64,000 bases of DNA from Triplophysa rosa (lineage: Eukaryota > Chordata > Actinopteri > Cypriniformes > Nemacheilidae). Below the pieces are notes generated by a model. That model worked only from the letters and a program-made list of their open reading frames with translations. It did not search any database and was not told where the DNA came from. The stretch is from positions 19,402,403 to 19,466,402 of the forward strand of contig NC_079898.1 in assembly GCF_024868665.1 (NCBI RefSeq). Reading direction: 5' to 3'. Shown here piece by piece: positions 1 through 12,837 of this stretch (the first letter of the stretch is position 1; every line of letters starts with the position of its first letter). Both the position numbers and the translations under genes were made by a program.

Positions 1-224
1 ACGTGTATCTTTGTTGTATTACCCTTTTGTGTGAGTTTAAAATATATAATTGTACATAAACTAATTCAGTCAGAATTTATAATTAGTGTTGTGAAATTTT
101 GTCCATTTCTATATTCTATTTCTATTAATAGAGTCTAGAATGAGAATTCAGTGTCTCGTTGCAGAAAGAGGTGAATTCTCAAAAAAGCTTAACTAAAGCA
201 CTTATGACATTTTCGTCCCCACAG

Positions 225-1749
225 TTTAGCAATTGGCTCAGTGGAAGGCCACGCCAAACAGTGCCCTGACCTGTGTCTGATATGGGTCGACGCCCATGCA
301 GATGTCAACACACCTCTGACTTCACCTTCTGGAAACCTTCACGGCCAGTCTGTGGCATTCTTACTGAGAGAGCTGCAAGACAAGGTAAATAGCATTCCTA
401 GAACATATTCAACTCAAGATATGCAAACAAACTTTCATTATATAATCTCTTAATTCCTTGGCTTGTTTCCTCCCTCTGACACTAAACTTTGTCCACCTAA
501 AAATATTTTTTTCATGTTTTCATCTCAGATGCCAAAGGTTCCTGGGTTTTCTTGGATGAAGCCTTTCCTGGCTGCCAGAGATTTGGTCTACATCGGCCTC
601 AGAGATGTTGATCCAGGCGAACAGTAAGAATGTTATGTTGTGTCCTTGTCCCAAATGACACCTAAAATGTATCCGCCTCACCAAAGCCTTTGTTGATCAT
701 TCAGCTATTGTAAAATTGTCATCTTTTGTGTCACTAAAATGACCTCAAACTGCCAATGGGAACAAGGTTTCTTATTGCACTGTCAAAACAAAGTTTGCTG
801 CAATTGTAACTAAAATTGAACTGTTACTGGTGAATTTGGTAATTCAGCTATATTAAATTTGAACAAAATGTCTTTTTTTCTCAGTATCATTCTGAAGACT
901 CTTGGAATTCAGTACTTCTCCATGCGTGATATTGACAGAATGGGCATTCAAAGAGTTATGGAGGTCACACTGGATCACCTACTGGCAAGGTATGATATTG
1001 CAGAAACAGCCACACTATATGACAAAACATTACTAATACTGATCCCTCTGTAAATAGCCACCACAAATTGAAATGCAGTCAAAATAGTTTGCTGTCCTTT
1101 CAAACTCCATAAATAAGGGCTGAAGTTTCTTGAGTTAATATCACAAGTAGCTCTCAGTCCCTTCTTTACCTGACAAGCAAGTTGAGGTCACCTTTACCAC
1201 CAGCCACTTTATCACAGTTGTCAACAAGTGAATCTTTTCACAATCAACCAAATTTTGTTTCTACTTTAGAAAACAAAGGCCTATTCACCTGAGCTTTGAT
1301 ATTGATGCGTTTGACCCATCTCTGGCTCCTGCCACTGGAACTCCTGTTAACGGTGGACTGACCTACAGAGAAGGCATCTACATCACAGAGGAGATCCACA
1401 ACACAGGTAAAAATCTCTAGTTTAGCAGTTCAATTTTTTGAAATCTGTTTAGTTGACATCACAATTTAACTGCCCTGCAGTCACACGAACTAAGAAAATG
1501 TATTTTTCTACAATGCCAAATGTTTGACATACATTTATATAATTTATTTGGGACTACACAGGTTTACTGTCTGCGATGGACCTGGTTGAAGTGAACCCCA
1601 CACTGGGAGCGACACCTGAGGCTGTGGAGGCCACGGCTAGCCTAGCCGTTGATGTCATTGCATCAGCTCTCGGTCAGACGCGCGAGGGTGCACATGTCGC
1701 CTTCCAGAAAATTCCAGAATCAAAAGAGGACACTGAACTACGGCTGTAG
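225..1749 (+). CDS. arg2: arginase 2, C-terminal part (5' exons lie left of the window)
   Basis: Arginase hydrolyses L-arginine to ornithine and urea; the type 2 enzyme is mitochondrial. Five coding exons are visible: 225-384, 529-623, 885-989, 1270-1406 and 1562-1749 (TAG at 1747-1749). All have AG/GT borders and compatible phases. Exon 1 carries the manganese-binding signature [11 protein letters not shown], and exon 4 carries the second metal signature [18 protein letters not shown]. The peptide ends EDTELRL. The visible part begins inside the GGDHSLAIG region, so about the first 140 residues, including the mitochondrial presequence and first metal ligand, are outside. Arginase 2 rather than arginase 1 is chosen because vti1b and rdh12 follow, as in human 14q24. 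Candidate poly(A) signals AATAAA are at 2456-2461 and 3031-3036, so the 3' UTR may be long and include the MITE at 1966-2399. Confidence 0.95.
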
Positions 1750-1965
1750 TTCACCAGATATTAACTGAAGACTTTGATAAAATAGTATGAACCACTTTCG
1801 AGGAGAAGTCAACGACTTTGCATTCCAAAGCCTAAAACAACGAAATGAGAGGTTTGCAGAGACTAAGACCAGATGAAATCTTTTATTCAAAGGTTTTTGT
1901 AGTCATGGTCAAAATATTGTTTCCTCAGCAGTAAAGTGATATGCACATGGATGAGATTTGTTATA

Positions 1966-2399
1966 TGTGACCCTGGATCACAAAACCAGTCTTAAGTAGC
2001 ACGGGAACATTTTTAGTAAAAGACAAAAATACATTGTGTGGGTCAAGATTATCGATTTTTCTTTTATGCCAAAAATCATTAGGATATTAAGTAAAGATCA
2101 TGTTCCATGAAGATATTTTGTAAATTTCCTACCTTAAATATATAAAAACTTTATTTTTGTGAGTGGATGGTCTGCCACAGTGCCCCTGATTAACAACTTC
2201 AAAGGCAATTTTCTCAATATTTTGATTTTTTTGCACTCTCAGATTCCAGAGTTTTAAACGGTTGTATCTCACCCAGATTTTGTCCTATTCTATCAACTCA
2301 TACATCAATAGAACGTTTATTTATTCAGCTTTCAGATTATGTACAAATCTCAATTTCGACAAATTGACCCATAAGACTGGTTTTGTTGTCCAGGGTCAC
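1966..2399 (+). mobile_element. 434-bp MITE with GTGACCCTGG termini (copy 1)
   Basis: It starts GTGACCCTGGATCACAAAAC and ends with the near-complement (...GTTTTGTTGTCCAGGGTCAC), giving terminal inverted repeats of about 25 bp. It has no coding capacity. A second copy lies in opposite orientation at 43411-43843 and is nearly identical along its whole length, so both insertions are recent. The superfamily is not assigned. Confidence 0.85.
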
Positions 2400-3294
2400 A
2401 TATTGTTCTGAGAAGCCCAGGGAGGGTTTAGCAGAATGCAGAGACAGGAGTCTCCAATAAACACAAACCACCCACTAATTTCAGGTTGTCAAAAAAGGCA
2501 AGATCTAATTTCTCTGTCTTAATGTGGACTGATCTTTCTGAAATATAAATATTTGTAATTAGTGATACTACCAATAACGTTATCGGGTTAGTGTGTAGCT
2601 ACAGATAACACTCAGAGATTAATGCAAGATAACAAAAGACAAAAAGAAAATGTGTGCGCAATAAATCTTTTTAAGTCCGAGATAATCTTTGGGTAGAATT
2701 TAGTGTCAGACGTATTGAATTTGACTAATTGAAACCTGTTTGCACTTTTGGACCAGATCTGGTTTGTTGTATTAATATGTTTGCTTTGTTTTTTATTTTA
2801 ATAGTAGAGAGGCTTTCAGTAGCTAATTTAATCCTGAGTTGGTTCGGTTAGAACTGGGTGACTTTTTTATTAGTGTTTTAAGTAAGTTATTTAATTATGT
2901 TGTTTGACAAATCTGTAATAAATTCATTTTGTACTCATTCAGATCTGATTTCACAACCCCCAGTAGCATTTTCAAAGTGACATGTAGTTTCTGTTGTATT
3001 TTCCTACTTCTTTGAAAAATGTTTTGTCATAATAAACTATTTTATTGAAAACAGACTGAACTGTGACTTTGAAACGACACCTTTTAAAACTTCTGGTGAC
3101 CTTCTAAGTAGAAGCTGTTTGAAACTGAAAAATAATGCTTTATAAAGAAAACGAAGGTCAAAATGGCCACTATATAAACATTTGTGAAAACTGATAAAAC
3201 GTTTCTAGTATTACACTGATTTCTTAAAATTGCACACATTCAACAAGTGTCATTGATGCTCACAGGTGCTTTAAAAAAAAGTGCATAACAAAGC

Positions 3295-3400
3295 ATTCAA
3301 GGAATACATTTCATCAATACATGTTCTTGGAATCAAACCCACAACCTTTGCGCTGCTAATGCAATGCTCTACCAATTCATGTGGAACAAATGGTCCAGGA
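3295..3400 (-). repeat. tRNA-derived SINE fragment
   Basis: Read on the minus strand it resembles a tRNA head: a GGTAGAGCATTGCATTAGCA-like A-box half, followed by a GGTTGTGGGTTTGATTCC B-box region. It is degenerate and followed by no intact tRNA structure, so it is SINE debris rather than a tRNA gene. Confidence 0.6.
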
Positions 3401-3499
3401 CAAGTTATGTGTCAATGTTCAATACTCTCTCTGTAAATAAGTGCAGCATCAATAGCAATGCTTGTCTGAATAAAGCCCACAAACATGTATAAAATGTAA

Positions 3500-3562
3500 A
3501 CCCTAAATGTACTGTAGGTCACTTTGGATAAAAGTGTCTGCCAAATGCATACATTTACACCA
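3500..3562 (+). repeat. SINE/LINE tail motif
   Basis: The segment with 'cactttggataaaagtgtct' followed by 'gccaaatgcataca' is the common cyprinid short-repeat 3' tail. It is also seen at 11330-11370 and 19105-19150. It is in opposite orientation to the adjacent tRNA-like piece, so two insertions abut here. Confidence 0.55.
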
Positions 3563-3644
3563 AACACAAAAAATACTGTTAACTATGAGTCAAGCAAAAG
3601 TCTTTATATACTGTATATATATATATTTCTTTTTAACTTACTGC

Positions 3645-3953
3645 TAACACTTTACAATAAGGTGCTATTAGTAAACATTAGTAAATGCATTAGCTAACAA
3701 TTAACAATTTCGTTATTCAGCATATTAATCCTTATCTATGTTAGTTTATGTAATTACAGTTATTCATGTTAGTTCATGGTGCATTAACTAATGTTAACAG
3801 TGACAACATTTGATTTTAATAATGTATTAGTAAATGCTGAAATTAACATGAATTATTATTAATAAATGCTATAGAGATATTGGTCATTGTTAGTTCATGT
3901 TAGCTAATGCATTAACTAATTGTTAACAAATAGCACCTTATTATAAAGTGTTA
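3645..3953. mobile_element. MITE with AACACTTTACAATAAGGTGC termini
   Basis: The left end TAACACTTTACAATAAGGTG and right end CACCTTATTATAAAGTGTTA are inverted complements of each other with one mismatch. The interior is AT-rich, made of repeated 'gttagttcatg' and 'attaactaatgtt' words, and non-coding. It is a non-autonomous DNA transposon of a type common in teleosts. Confidence 0.8.
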
Positions 3954-4892
3954 CCAATTTATTTATTACAACTTGTTTTAAAAAAACATGTTTTGCTACC
4001 CGATGAGTTCATTCACCTGAAATGCACCATTTATCCATACTTAAATATCATATGTACCATCCTGCAACACAGCTGATCACTCCAATGATACTTGTGTTTT
4101 GGCCCAACACAAATAAAAATACCACAGAGAGTTGGCCAAAAATCAGAATATCAAGGTTACCCGAGTGTTCCGCTGTAACAGGTGTTCCTACCCCTTCATT
4201 CTCAGTGATATTTACACCCTTAACGTCTATACCCTTATCTGATGAGGTCAAACACACCCTTTTCTCGTCCAACCAGAAACAAGTGACGTTGGTGTTTACT
4301 ACTGTCTTTCACTTGCCCTGGAGTAGCTGCAGCTGACTTATGAAAGGAAAACAAACACAACAACTGACAAAAACAAAACCCGGATGATTTAATACCACAT
4401 TGAGACTTGTCTCAAAAATGTTTAATCAACCACAAAATTCTAAAGACATTTTTCAATTACATTTAGGTATAAAGTTTAGTTTTATGGTATCATTAGTGAT
4501 TGAGGTCCTGTAAAAAAAGCATGTAAGTTGAGCATATTGTTTGTTTATTTTTCAGTCTCTTCATCGAGTCCTTTATTCATACCATCCATCCTTTCATCTG
4601 CCTATACATCCACTCGTCACAAGTGGTTTTGGCACCTTACTGAAGACACCAAAGAATGAAGCAGGTCGCCACTCTTTATACAGGTCCCGGTTTTTCTGAA
4701 CATACCACTGACGGCATGTTCACCTTCTTCTTTTGACCCAGAGAGCAGTACTTATGCCAATACAGTTTAGAGCTTAAAATAACCTCCCGTACACATCCAT
4801 GTGACACACAGAGCCTTGAAAGTTTCCAGCACATTGTCACCAGGCCACCAGGAGGATGATGTCTGTTTTTACAGTCTTTTTCCTCTTACTGT

Positions 4893-7800
4893 CTACTTAC
4901 GGAAGAACTTAAGGTAGACCACTGCCCCTAGGATGGCTAACTCCATGATGATAATGACGGCGAGTAGAAGTTTATTTGTCACTAGTCTGTAATGGCAAAA
5001 CAAGAGAGACTTCACTGTTTAAGTACGTTCTTAGAAATAGATCTGACAAAAACTCTAAACGTAAATTATGTACCAAAATATGCATGTCTCACCTCCGGGA
5101 CATTGCTCGCAAGATTTTTCTGCTGCGACTGAGATTTTCTCCGGTGTGAATCAACTGAGGGGGGGGGGATGAGTAGAGATGAGAGAGGATTTGCACATAT
5201 TCTAAGAATTTGGCAACTGCACAATTTATTATTTACTTACATCATTTGCTCATGTTATTAAATTATTTGAATGCTTAAATTGATTTTGAGTTCCCATGAA
5301 TGCAGTCTGATCCAGTTTTAAGAGACTTCTTGTGTTCAAAAACAGCGGAGCGCAATTAAACATACAGTAATAGAACAGAACACAGGGTCCTGACACCCAT
5401 TTATGAAGATGCAAGATGCTCAAAATCTAGATATCCCTCTCGTACGCCTGTTTCACACATACTTCGTTTGTGTGAAATACAGTAAGTATAGACTCAATAA
5501 CATGTACTGTACTATGTTTATGCAACAGACGAACTGCATCTGTGTGCTGTGTGAATGATCTAATCCGTTAATATGGGCACGTAAAAAAATATGCAGCGTA
5601 TACGCACTGCAAACAAAGTATGTGTTAAACAGTCTTTACTCTGTTTCTGGTGCGGTCCAGCTGTTCTCTCTGTTCTCCAAGCTCCTCAATGATGTCTGTG
5701 CCAATTTGGTCTGTCTCTGCTGCAATCCGTTGGCTTCGCTCAATGCTCTTTGTGGCATTATTTAGAGACTCTGTACCCTGGATGAGCAAACCACGCTGGG
5801 ATTGAAGATGAGTCTGTCCAAACAAACAAAACAGTTCAACAATCAGTAACAGATTTAATATGAGACACTGTTTCCGAGTGTTACTGCATAATCCCTTATA
5901 ATAACAGCACTTTTGAAAATTATAAAATATTTTGTATACACATAGGATATGTAAAAAATACTGTATTTTATGCTTACAAATCAAAATCAATGACTTTCAA
6001 AGACATCCCCTAGTCTTTTAGGAATTTTTATTTCCAGAAACAAGGCCTATGAAAAAGTGTGCAGTCACCGTTCCTCTTTATTGAACAAAACAAATCATAC
6101 CATAAATCAAACCAAAGATTTGGTTCTTTCCAGTAAAACGGACAGCTTTAGTCACACCACACGGGTTAACCTCTGTAGAAATACTGTATACTGTAGAAAG
6201 GTCAGAAACCATTTAGGTTTATTCACATAAGAAAAACTATTCATCTTGACTCGTGGTGGTGATGTGCTATTAAATATGACCTGCCTGTATTTCCACAACA
6301 GATCACAGACAGTACAGAAGAACACTGAATGGTAAACATCAGATATCGATTCAGTTTAGAAGGCTTACACTCGAGTGTAAAATTAAAGTGAAGTTGATCT
6401 GGTATGTTTTCAAGCGAAGCATCTGACATTCAGGGGAAACAGAAAGATTCTCGGACCTCATTTGCAATCAGGCTGAACCGTAGCTTTAGGTTGAACCCGT
6501 AACAATTGTGGAATGCAGGGTTAAGGCCATTCAAACGTAAAACACACAGAGGTGATCGAGATCTCTAGTGTTGTGTAAAAACAACTATTTACATTACACG
6601 CACTTCCTGTAGGATTCTTTGTCATTGGCTGTGGTGCAGAGGGGAGTTTTAGCCAGTTCTAGCTTGATCTAGCCTGAGTAAAGGGTTACGTCAGGCAAGA
6701 TACATGAACCTGACAGACTGTAAAGGTATTTAAGGCGGAGTGTAAGCAAGATACACACATATAACAAAGTGACACAATTTTCTATAAATTTTTGCCATTT
6801 TGGAGCTTGATGGTTACAATCTACTCAAAAGCAGCATGGACATTCAAGATTTATCTTTTAAATGTTTTATCTTTTATCAAGTTTTATCTTTGAAATGGTT
6901 TGGAATGATACAAAGGTAAAAGGATAAACATTGTAACACTGCACTTACGCTTTGATCATTCTCTGCAGCATAAATCCCTTGTCTCCCATCTCCAAAATGA
7001 CCAGAGAACCCTGATGATCCAGTTAAGCTGCGTATATCTCTCTGCAGTTTGGCTAAATCTCTGCGGTACAGTCGGATCTTTGTGGACATGGGGTTCCGGA
7101 AGGATGATGGCGCGCCAAACAGTTCTTGCTCCATGCCCTGAAGCTGAGAGAGAGATATCATACGTTCACAAATGGACTTAGAAGAGGTCAAACCAATTGC
7201 ATTTTGTTTTGCCTTTTTGACAAAACAGGCAATTACATATAATAACCAAATAATAACTGTACAAACACAAATGATCCTGTTTTAAAGTCTGATTTGTTGA
7301 GTGTATCATCAAAAGTAGGTCAACTGTTGGATAATTTGTATAATTCTAAATAATATTCATATAAAATGCAAAACTTTATTATGTAATGTCAAATAGGTTC
7401 CTCAGGCCAGTGATTAAATTAATTTCACTTCCCACGGTAAAATGTTTTACTTTGATCATTCTTCTTTTACTTACATATAACTCAATTATGCTCCTTCCTC
7501 CAAAGGAATGACATCAATGAAGAATTCCAGTCTGGATTTAGAGCATGTCACAGTACAGAGACTGCTTTGATCAGAGTTACAAATGATCTGCTATTGGCAT
7601 CTGACCAAGGTTGTATCTCATTATTGGTGCTGCTAGACCTTAGTGCTGCATTCGATACCATTGACCACAGCACACTCCTACATAGACTCGAAAATTACGT
7701 CGGCATTAAAGGAATAGCTTTGAAATGGTGAAATTTCCTCGAAGCCTCATGAAACACAGCAGTTCCATCGAATAATGGAATGCATAGTCGATATAAAAAA

Positions 7801-10800
7801 CTGGATGAGTAACAACTTTTTATTACTGAACTCGGACAAAACAGAAGTGTTACTTATTGGACCGAAAACTGCTATAAGTAACAACCAAGAATACTGCTTA
7901 ACTATTGACGGATGTTCCATAAAACCCTCGTCGTCAGCAAAGAATCTTGGCATTCTATTCGATAGTAATCTGTCATTTGAGAGCCACGTCGCCAACACCT
8001 GTAAAATTGTGTTTTTCCATCTTAAGAATATATCTAAACTACGTCTAAGTTAATTGATACATTCATGACATCAAGACTAGATTACTGTAATGCACTGTTA
8101 GGTGGTTGCCCTGCAGGCTTATTACAAAAACTTCAACTGGTCCAAAACGCAGCAGCTCGAGTTCTTACATGTACAAAAAAGTATGAACATATTAGCCCGG
8201 TTCTGTCAACCTTGCACTGGTTACCTATAAAGCATCGCGTTAACTTTAAAATTTTGCTTATTACCTATAAAGCCTTACACGGTTTAGCTCCTCAGTACTT
8301 GAATGAACTCCTTTTGTATTACAGTCCTTCACGTGCATTACGCTCTCAGGCGTCCTGTCAGTTGGTAATACCTAGAATTTCAAAATCAAGTGCAGGTGGT
8401 AGATCCTTCTCCTATCTAGCGCCTAAACTTTGGAATAGTCTTCCCTGCACTGTCCGGGAGGCAGACACACTCTGTCAGTTTAAATCTAGACTAAGACGCA
8501 TCTTTTTAATCTTGCACACACTAGACTTCCATAATATAAATCTTCTGAGGGTTTAGGCTGCACTAGTTAGATCAACCGGAACCAAAAACACAACTGATGT
8601 ACTTGTTGCATCAAAGAGTGCAGAACAGTACTCTACTCTCAGCCAGTCTTGTCTCATTGTTCCAAAGTTACCACAGCGAGCAGGATGCAGTTCATGGCCT
8701 GACCTGATGGTAGAGCAGAGAATGGGAAGTGGCGACCTGACAAGAGCTGAGATGATAGAGCTGGATAAAGAAGGACGCGGTCACCTGACCCGTCCTCACC
8801 ACAAAATTTCAAATGCTATTAGATTATTAATGATAATCTTAAACTATAATTTACCTTATTAGTAAATTTATTTATTTTACTCTCTGGAGCTTGTGCAGAG
8901 GCAGCAGCTTTTGGAACTGGAATCCCCTGGTGAGTTTTTTTTTCTCGATTAGAGTTTTGGGTTCCTCGCCACCATTTGCATACTGTTTTGCATCTGCCTG
9001 GCCGGGGGGGCTGCTTTAGAATTTTAAAGTTTTACTTAATTAATATTGCATATAGGAACTTATAGTCTGTTATATTTGACCTGTGCTTCTCTCTCCTTTA
9101 TCTTAAATGTGTGCTCTCACTGTGCGTGTGTGTGTGCTTGCGTGTCTTTGTGTGTGCGCGTACTTCTCTGTGTACGTGTGTGTGCGCATCTGTGTGTGTG
9201 TGTCTGTGTGTTAGTACGTGTGCATATTGTGTGTGTGGAGTGTTTTGTATGTGGGTATGTCTGTCTTGTTTGTTTTCACCTTTTTCTTGTTTTTGCAGGT
9301 ACAACTTTAATTGGTTTGCTTATAGTCAATATGTCTTATGTACAGCTGCTTTGTAACAATGAAAATTGTAAAAAGCGCTATATAAATAAAGTTGAGTATT
9401 GTTACTTCCAATAATAAAGAAAAAAACAATATTATTTAACAAGCAATCCACTATTTGGTAGATCAAAATATGTTAAAATTTGCTTATTTTTAATTATATG
9501 TTATTTTTATATATATAATATATATTTATTACATTTACATAAAATTCAAATTAAAGGGGGTGAAAATGACTTTTGAGCCATCTTGGATGCATTACACGCC
9601 AATGGTGACTGTTTTAAAATGAGAAACAGCACTGTTTGTGTATGCAAAGTCACCCACATTTGGTTTTCAACCATTGAAAATTGGTACAATTTTACAATCT
9701 GCATGCCCACGGACCCACATTGGACCCACATCCTTATTTGGGCTACTAAATGAAGATACCAAAAGACCAGTTTATTAGTAACCAGAATCTAAAAAGTATG
9801 TTAAGATATGTTTAATACCTCCTAAATTACAGGCACACAAACCTTGGAAACTTCAGTGCATTTAATTCAAACATTTTATCAGTCTGTGTTTTCCCAAGTC
9901 AAGACCTTGGTATTGCCAATGCCATGCTATACTAGCTGAGCTACAGGAACTTAAAAACTGTACTCCAACATCTTGACCTGCCATTGAGGAGATAATAACC
10001 TTTCATTGGTGTCAGGTTTAAGTTTAAAGTCAAATCACAGATTTGAATAACATCAGGATTTGGTGATCAGAAAAACATTAGCAAATCCATAATCCAGCCA
10101 GTCTAGATTTTTCAACATGTCTTGAGACAATCCTTAGTGAAATCCACATTCAATACACTTGAAAATAATTTTGGTTTGTTGTCTGACCTACTCTGAGAGA
10201 ATTTAATTGGTTGTCTACTGCCACCTGGTGTCCCAAACAAATACTTAAACAATTCGCAAGATTTTTTTTCAGGACATTTTAGTAACTATATACCTGATAT
10301 TTAAATTTGAGAATGAGCAAGCATAGCCATGCTACCAATCACAATATACTACATCTTGTATAGTACATAATGATTTTGCTTTCTTACACCAGTACTTTGT
10401 CAACTCCAAAAAGTTACTACAATTTTAATATCATTATTTACATTACTTTTAGTAAAAAATAAGTGTCACATATTTATACTATTGCAAAAATTGACATGAT
10501 TATTTATGATTTTATTGATGTGACTTTTCCCAGTCTGAAAATGATCATGTTTAAAGGGGTCATATGACGAATTTTATTGTTTGTTTTAGATGTAATGCAA
10601 TGTGTATACATGATTTAAGGTTCAAAAATGCTGTATTTTACACATACTGTGCATGTTTGTATCTAATCTTTGCCCCGCCTCTCTGAAATGTGTGGATTTT
10701 TAACAAATCTCATTGCTCTGAAAAGCGAGGTGTGCTATGATTGGCCAGTTAAACCAGTGCGTAGAGATTGGTCGAATACTGCAAGCATGTGACGGAAATG

Positions 10801-12060
10801 TAACGCCTCTTACCATATATGGAATATCAGGTTCCAAAGCAATTGTACTGACAGTACTGACTTGCGTATACATTTGGGCGGACTAAGTCAACTCGTACCA
10901 CGAACTGACGTGGATTTGTGAGGGTGTGGATACACGAGGTGCTTCAGGCAGGTCTGGATGAGCATTCGCTTTTAGATAGAATGCATCTTTTGTTCCGACA
11001 CTTTCATTTTTGCAATTTTACGTGTCTAATACATGCAAGGGCAACTTATAACACACCAAAGACACAGAAAAACATGTGTTCGCGCCATATGACCCCTTTA
11101 AATTCCCTGATATTTAGAGTATACGGTACATTACCATAGGAACCCAATACATGACCACACATCTGTTTGCCTACTGATAAAAATAACTTTCTAAACCTTA
11201 AGTAAATGAGAAATACATTGAGGAACACTGTGTTCCTGTAGTTCAATTTGTAATGCATTGCATAAAATACTGCAAAGATCATGGGTTCGTAGACATGCAT
11301 TCTGATAAAGATGTACTCTTTAAATGCACTGTACCTCACTTTGGATTAAAGCATGCCTAATGCATTAATGTAGACATTTCGAAAACAGACTATAGAGTTC
11401 AAATTAACTTACCAGTTCTTCAGCCTCACCAACACGCTCATCAAAGACTCTGACCATCCTCTTCCTTTCCTCTGGAAAACCACAGAATTTATTTGAGACA
11501 TAAATCTGGTACAAAAACTGGCCTCAGTTAAACACCTTTCAGCTTAATTCGTTAATATTTATAGGACAATATGTATCAGGATTCAGGGTGTAACTATAAT
11601 TACACAAATTCTGGTACTCCCTACAAATACATGCACGTTACTGGCAATATATTATCATGAGACCACAGGAGAGATTTGTATGTGTGTATGATGTTGGTGA
11701 TGCTGATAATAGCGTTATAACAAAAAACTTTTAGATTTTTAAGATTATGAATTGAATTAGTATTATTTAAGAATATAAACATTACAGCCTTCCTCTATGT
11801 GTTTAGGAAATAACAAAGCCCTCAAATAAATCATAAACAGATTTTCAGTCTTGCTCTGTTCGTACAGCTGTAAGGTTATTTGCAAAAACGTCTAAATGCT
11901 CTGGGGAAACTGCACGGTAAACAATACAAATATATGAAACATTAAATACTGTGGTTTATTCACCTCCTTGACACTTCTGAACCCGTTCGGGAATCAACTT
12001 CACTTCGTCATATAGAGATATATACATGTCTTGCAGCTTTTCAAACTCCGACGAAGACAT
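4893..12060 (-). CDS. vti1b: VTI1B, endosomal Qb-SNARE
   Basis: A vesicle SNARE working in late endosome/lysosome and trans-Golgi fusion. Exons in transcript order: 12060-11964 (ATG at 12060), 11471-11413, 7143-6949, 5813-5640, 5154-5093 and 4986-4893 (TAG). They sum to 681 nt, a protein of 226 aa, close to the human 232. The N-terminal helical domain begins MSSSEFEKLQDMY. The SNARE coiled coil covers about residues 118-195 and includes LIQGTESLNNATKSIERS and DIIEELGEQREQLDR. A single C-terminal membrane anchor (LLLAVIIIMELAILGAVVYL) ends in KFFRK. It is a tail-anchored protein with no signal peptide. Intron 3 (7144-11412) is inflated by a LINE and a MITE. It converges with arg2 and diverges from rdh12, whose ATG is 778 bp away. 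Confidence 0.96.
7495..9412 (+). mobile_element. L2/CR1-type LINE fragment, 5' truncated and decayed
   Basis: Lies in vti1b intron 3, antisense to the gene. It reads as pieces of the reverse transcriptase C-terminal half: a degraded stretch at 7520-7740 (dl..afdtidhs-like), NWMSNNFLLLNSDKTEVLLIG at about 7800-7860, then RLDYCNALLGGCP, VQNAAARVLT and HWLPIKHRVNFKILLITYKA within 8065-8556. A stop at 8050-8052 and frame changes show it is dead. A 3' untranslated part follows (8557-9412). It includes a TG-rich stretch and ends in the L2-like tail 'aaaaagcgctatataaataa'. The same tail recurs at 26524-26547. Assignment to L2/CR1 is from remembered family features. Confidence 0.8.
9117..9240 (+). 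repeat. TG-rich simple repeat
   Basis: Imperfect (TG)n interspersed with cg and ct words, inside the 3' part of the LINE remnant. Open frames through it are low-complexity artefacts. Confidence 0.75.
9880..9960 (-). repeat. tRNA-derived SINE fragment
   Basis: The complement reads as a degenerate tRNA-like head with 'gtagctcagctagtatagca' and an 'aaggtcttgac' B-box region. It is not foldable as a working tRNA. Confidence 0.5.
10551..11101. mobile_element. 551-bp MITE with TTAA target duplication (piggyBac-type)
   Basis: TTAA at 10551-10554 and 11098-11101 flank near-perfect terminal inverted repeats AGGGGTCATATGACG (10555-10569) and CGCCATATGACCCCT (11083-11097). The TTAA duplication and short TIRs fit a piggyBac-like non-autonomous element. 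The interior has no transposase. It lies in vti1b intron 3. Confidence 0.82.
11235..11372 (+). repeat. tRNA-derived SINE
   Basis: It has a head with 'gtagttcaatttgtaatgca', a B-box-like 'gatcatgggttcgta', then the tail 'aatgcactgtacctcacttt' followed by 'ggattaaagcatgcctaatgc'. This head-to-tail order is that of a whole, decayed cyprinid SINE. Confidence 0.6.
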
Positions 12061-12837
12061 TTTTATACGAGTTCAAAGCAAACAAGTATTACTTTAAAAA
12101 ATAACTGAAACGCTAATAAAAGACAAGGTAAACTGTTCTACGTTGCTGTATATGACAAAAAAATATATAATCAGTTTCTTTAGGCAATAACAAGATCCAC
12201 TGGATATCAAAACCGATGCTTCCGTGTGGCCTTGTGATTATAGGTACCTTTGTTTTTTGCCTGACCAAAAAAGAGGTGCGAAAGATCTAAAGCAGTTTTT
12301 TTTATAAATATAGCATCTAAAAAGCATAATAATATGAAATATTTTATATTAATTATATTTAAGGCCGTGGTTTTCTAAAAAAATAATAAAATGGTGAAAA
12401 CCTTTTAGCAAGCCAAACAGACAACTTGCGTGAAGAATGCATTATGGGATTTGTATTGAACATATACCAGAAACCCAAAATAAACGGGTTTCCCAAATAT
12501 GATCAACTAATCTAAACTTTATGTGATTGAAGGCAAAACGCACACATTTTTAATTTATTATCCATACTGCTTAATACTATGTTAATTTGGATGTACTCAA
12601 GACTGTGGCATACATTGAACATGCTATAAGTGTTCTAAACATTTATAACCGGGAATTCACAATAAAAATAATTTCTAAGATCCCGCTGGGTTCATACTAA
12701 TAATGGTTCAGATTGTCCCTGAAGAACTACAATCCCATAATTCCATTGGAGCCCAGTTGATAGTGTGGGAGGCTAAACACATTTCACACAGAGACGCACG
12801 GGTTTATACAAGGCACGGGTTTATACAAGGCACGGCA
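12061..12837. promoter_or_regulatory. Divergent vti1b / rdh12 promoter interval
   Basis: The 777 bp between the two start codons must contain both 5' UTRs and promoters, because the genes diverge. I see no clear TATA box or CpG block. A 17-bp unit GCACGGGTTTATACAAG is repeated in tandem at 12796-12812 and 12813-12829, with a third partial copy, ending a few bases before the rdh12 ATG. An in-frame upstream ATG at 12703 opens onto the same frame. Confidence 0.45.

Larger units (their letters stand above)
1750..4892. other. arg2-vti1b tail-to-tail spacer with repeats
   Basis: No convincing gene. It holds the presumed arg2 3' UTR, a 434-bp MITE (1966-2399), tRNA-SINE debris (about 3295-3562), a TIR-bounded MITE (3645-3953), an orphan ORF on the minus strand (4048-4272, see findings) and the presumed vti1b 3' UTR. 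On the minus strand a candidate AATAAA for vti1b reads as tttatt at 4544-4549. The two genes converge here, so both 3' ends lie in this interval. Confidence 0.7.

Noticed and set aside
9046..9414. Cysteine/valine-rich open frames on both strands
   Set aside because: Low-complexity translation of a TG-rich simple repeat in the 3' part of a LINE.
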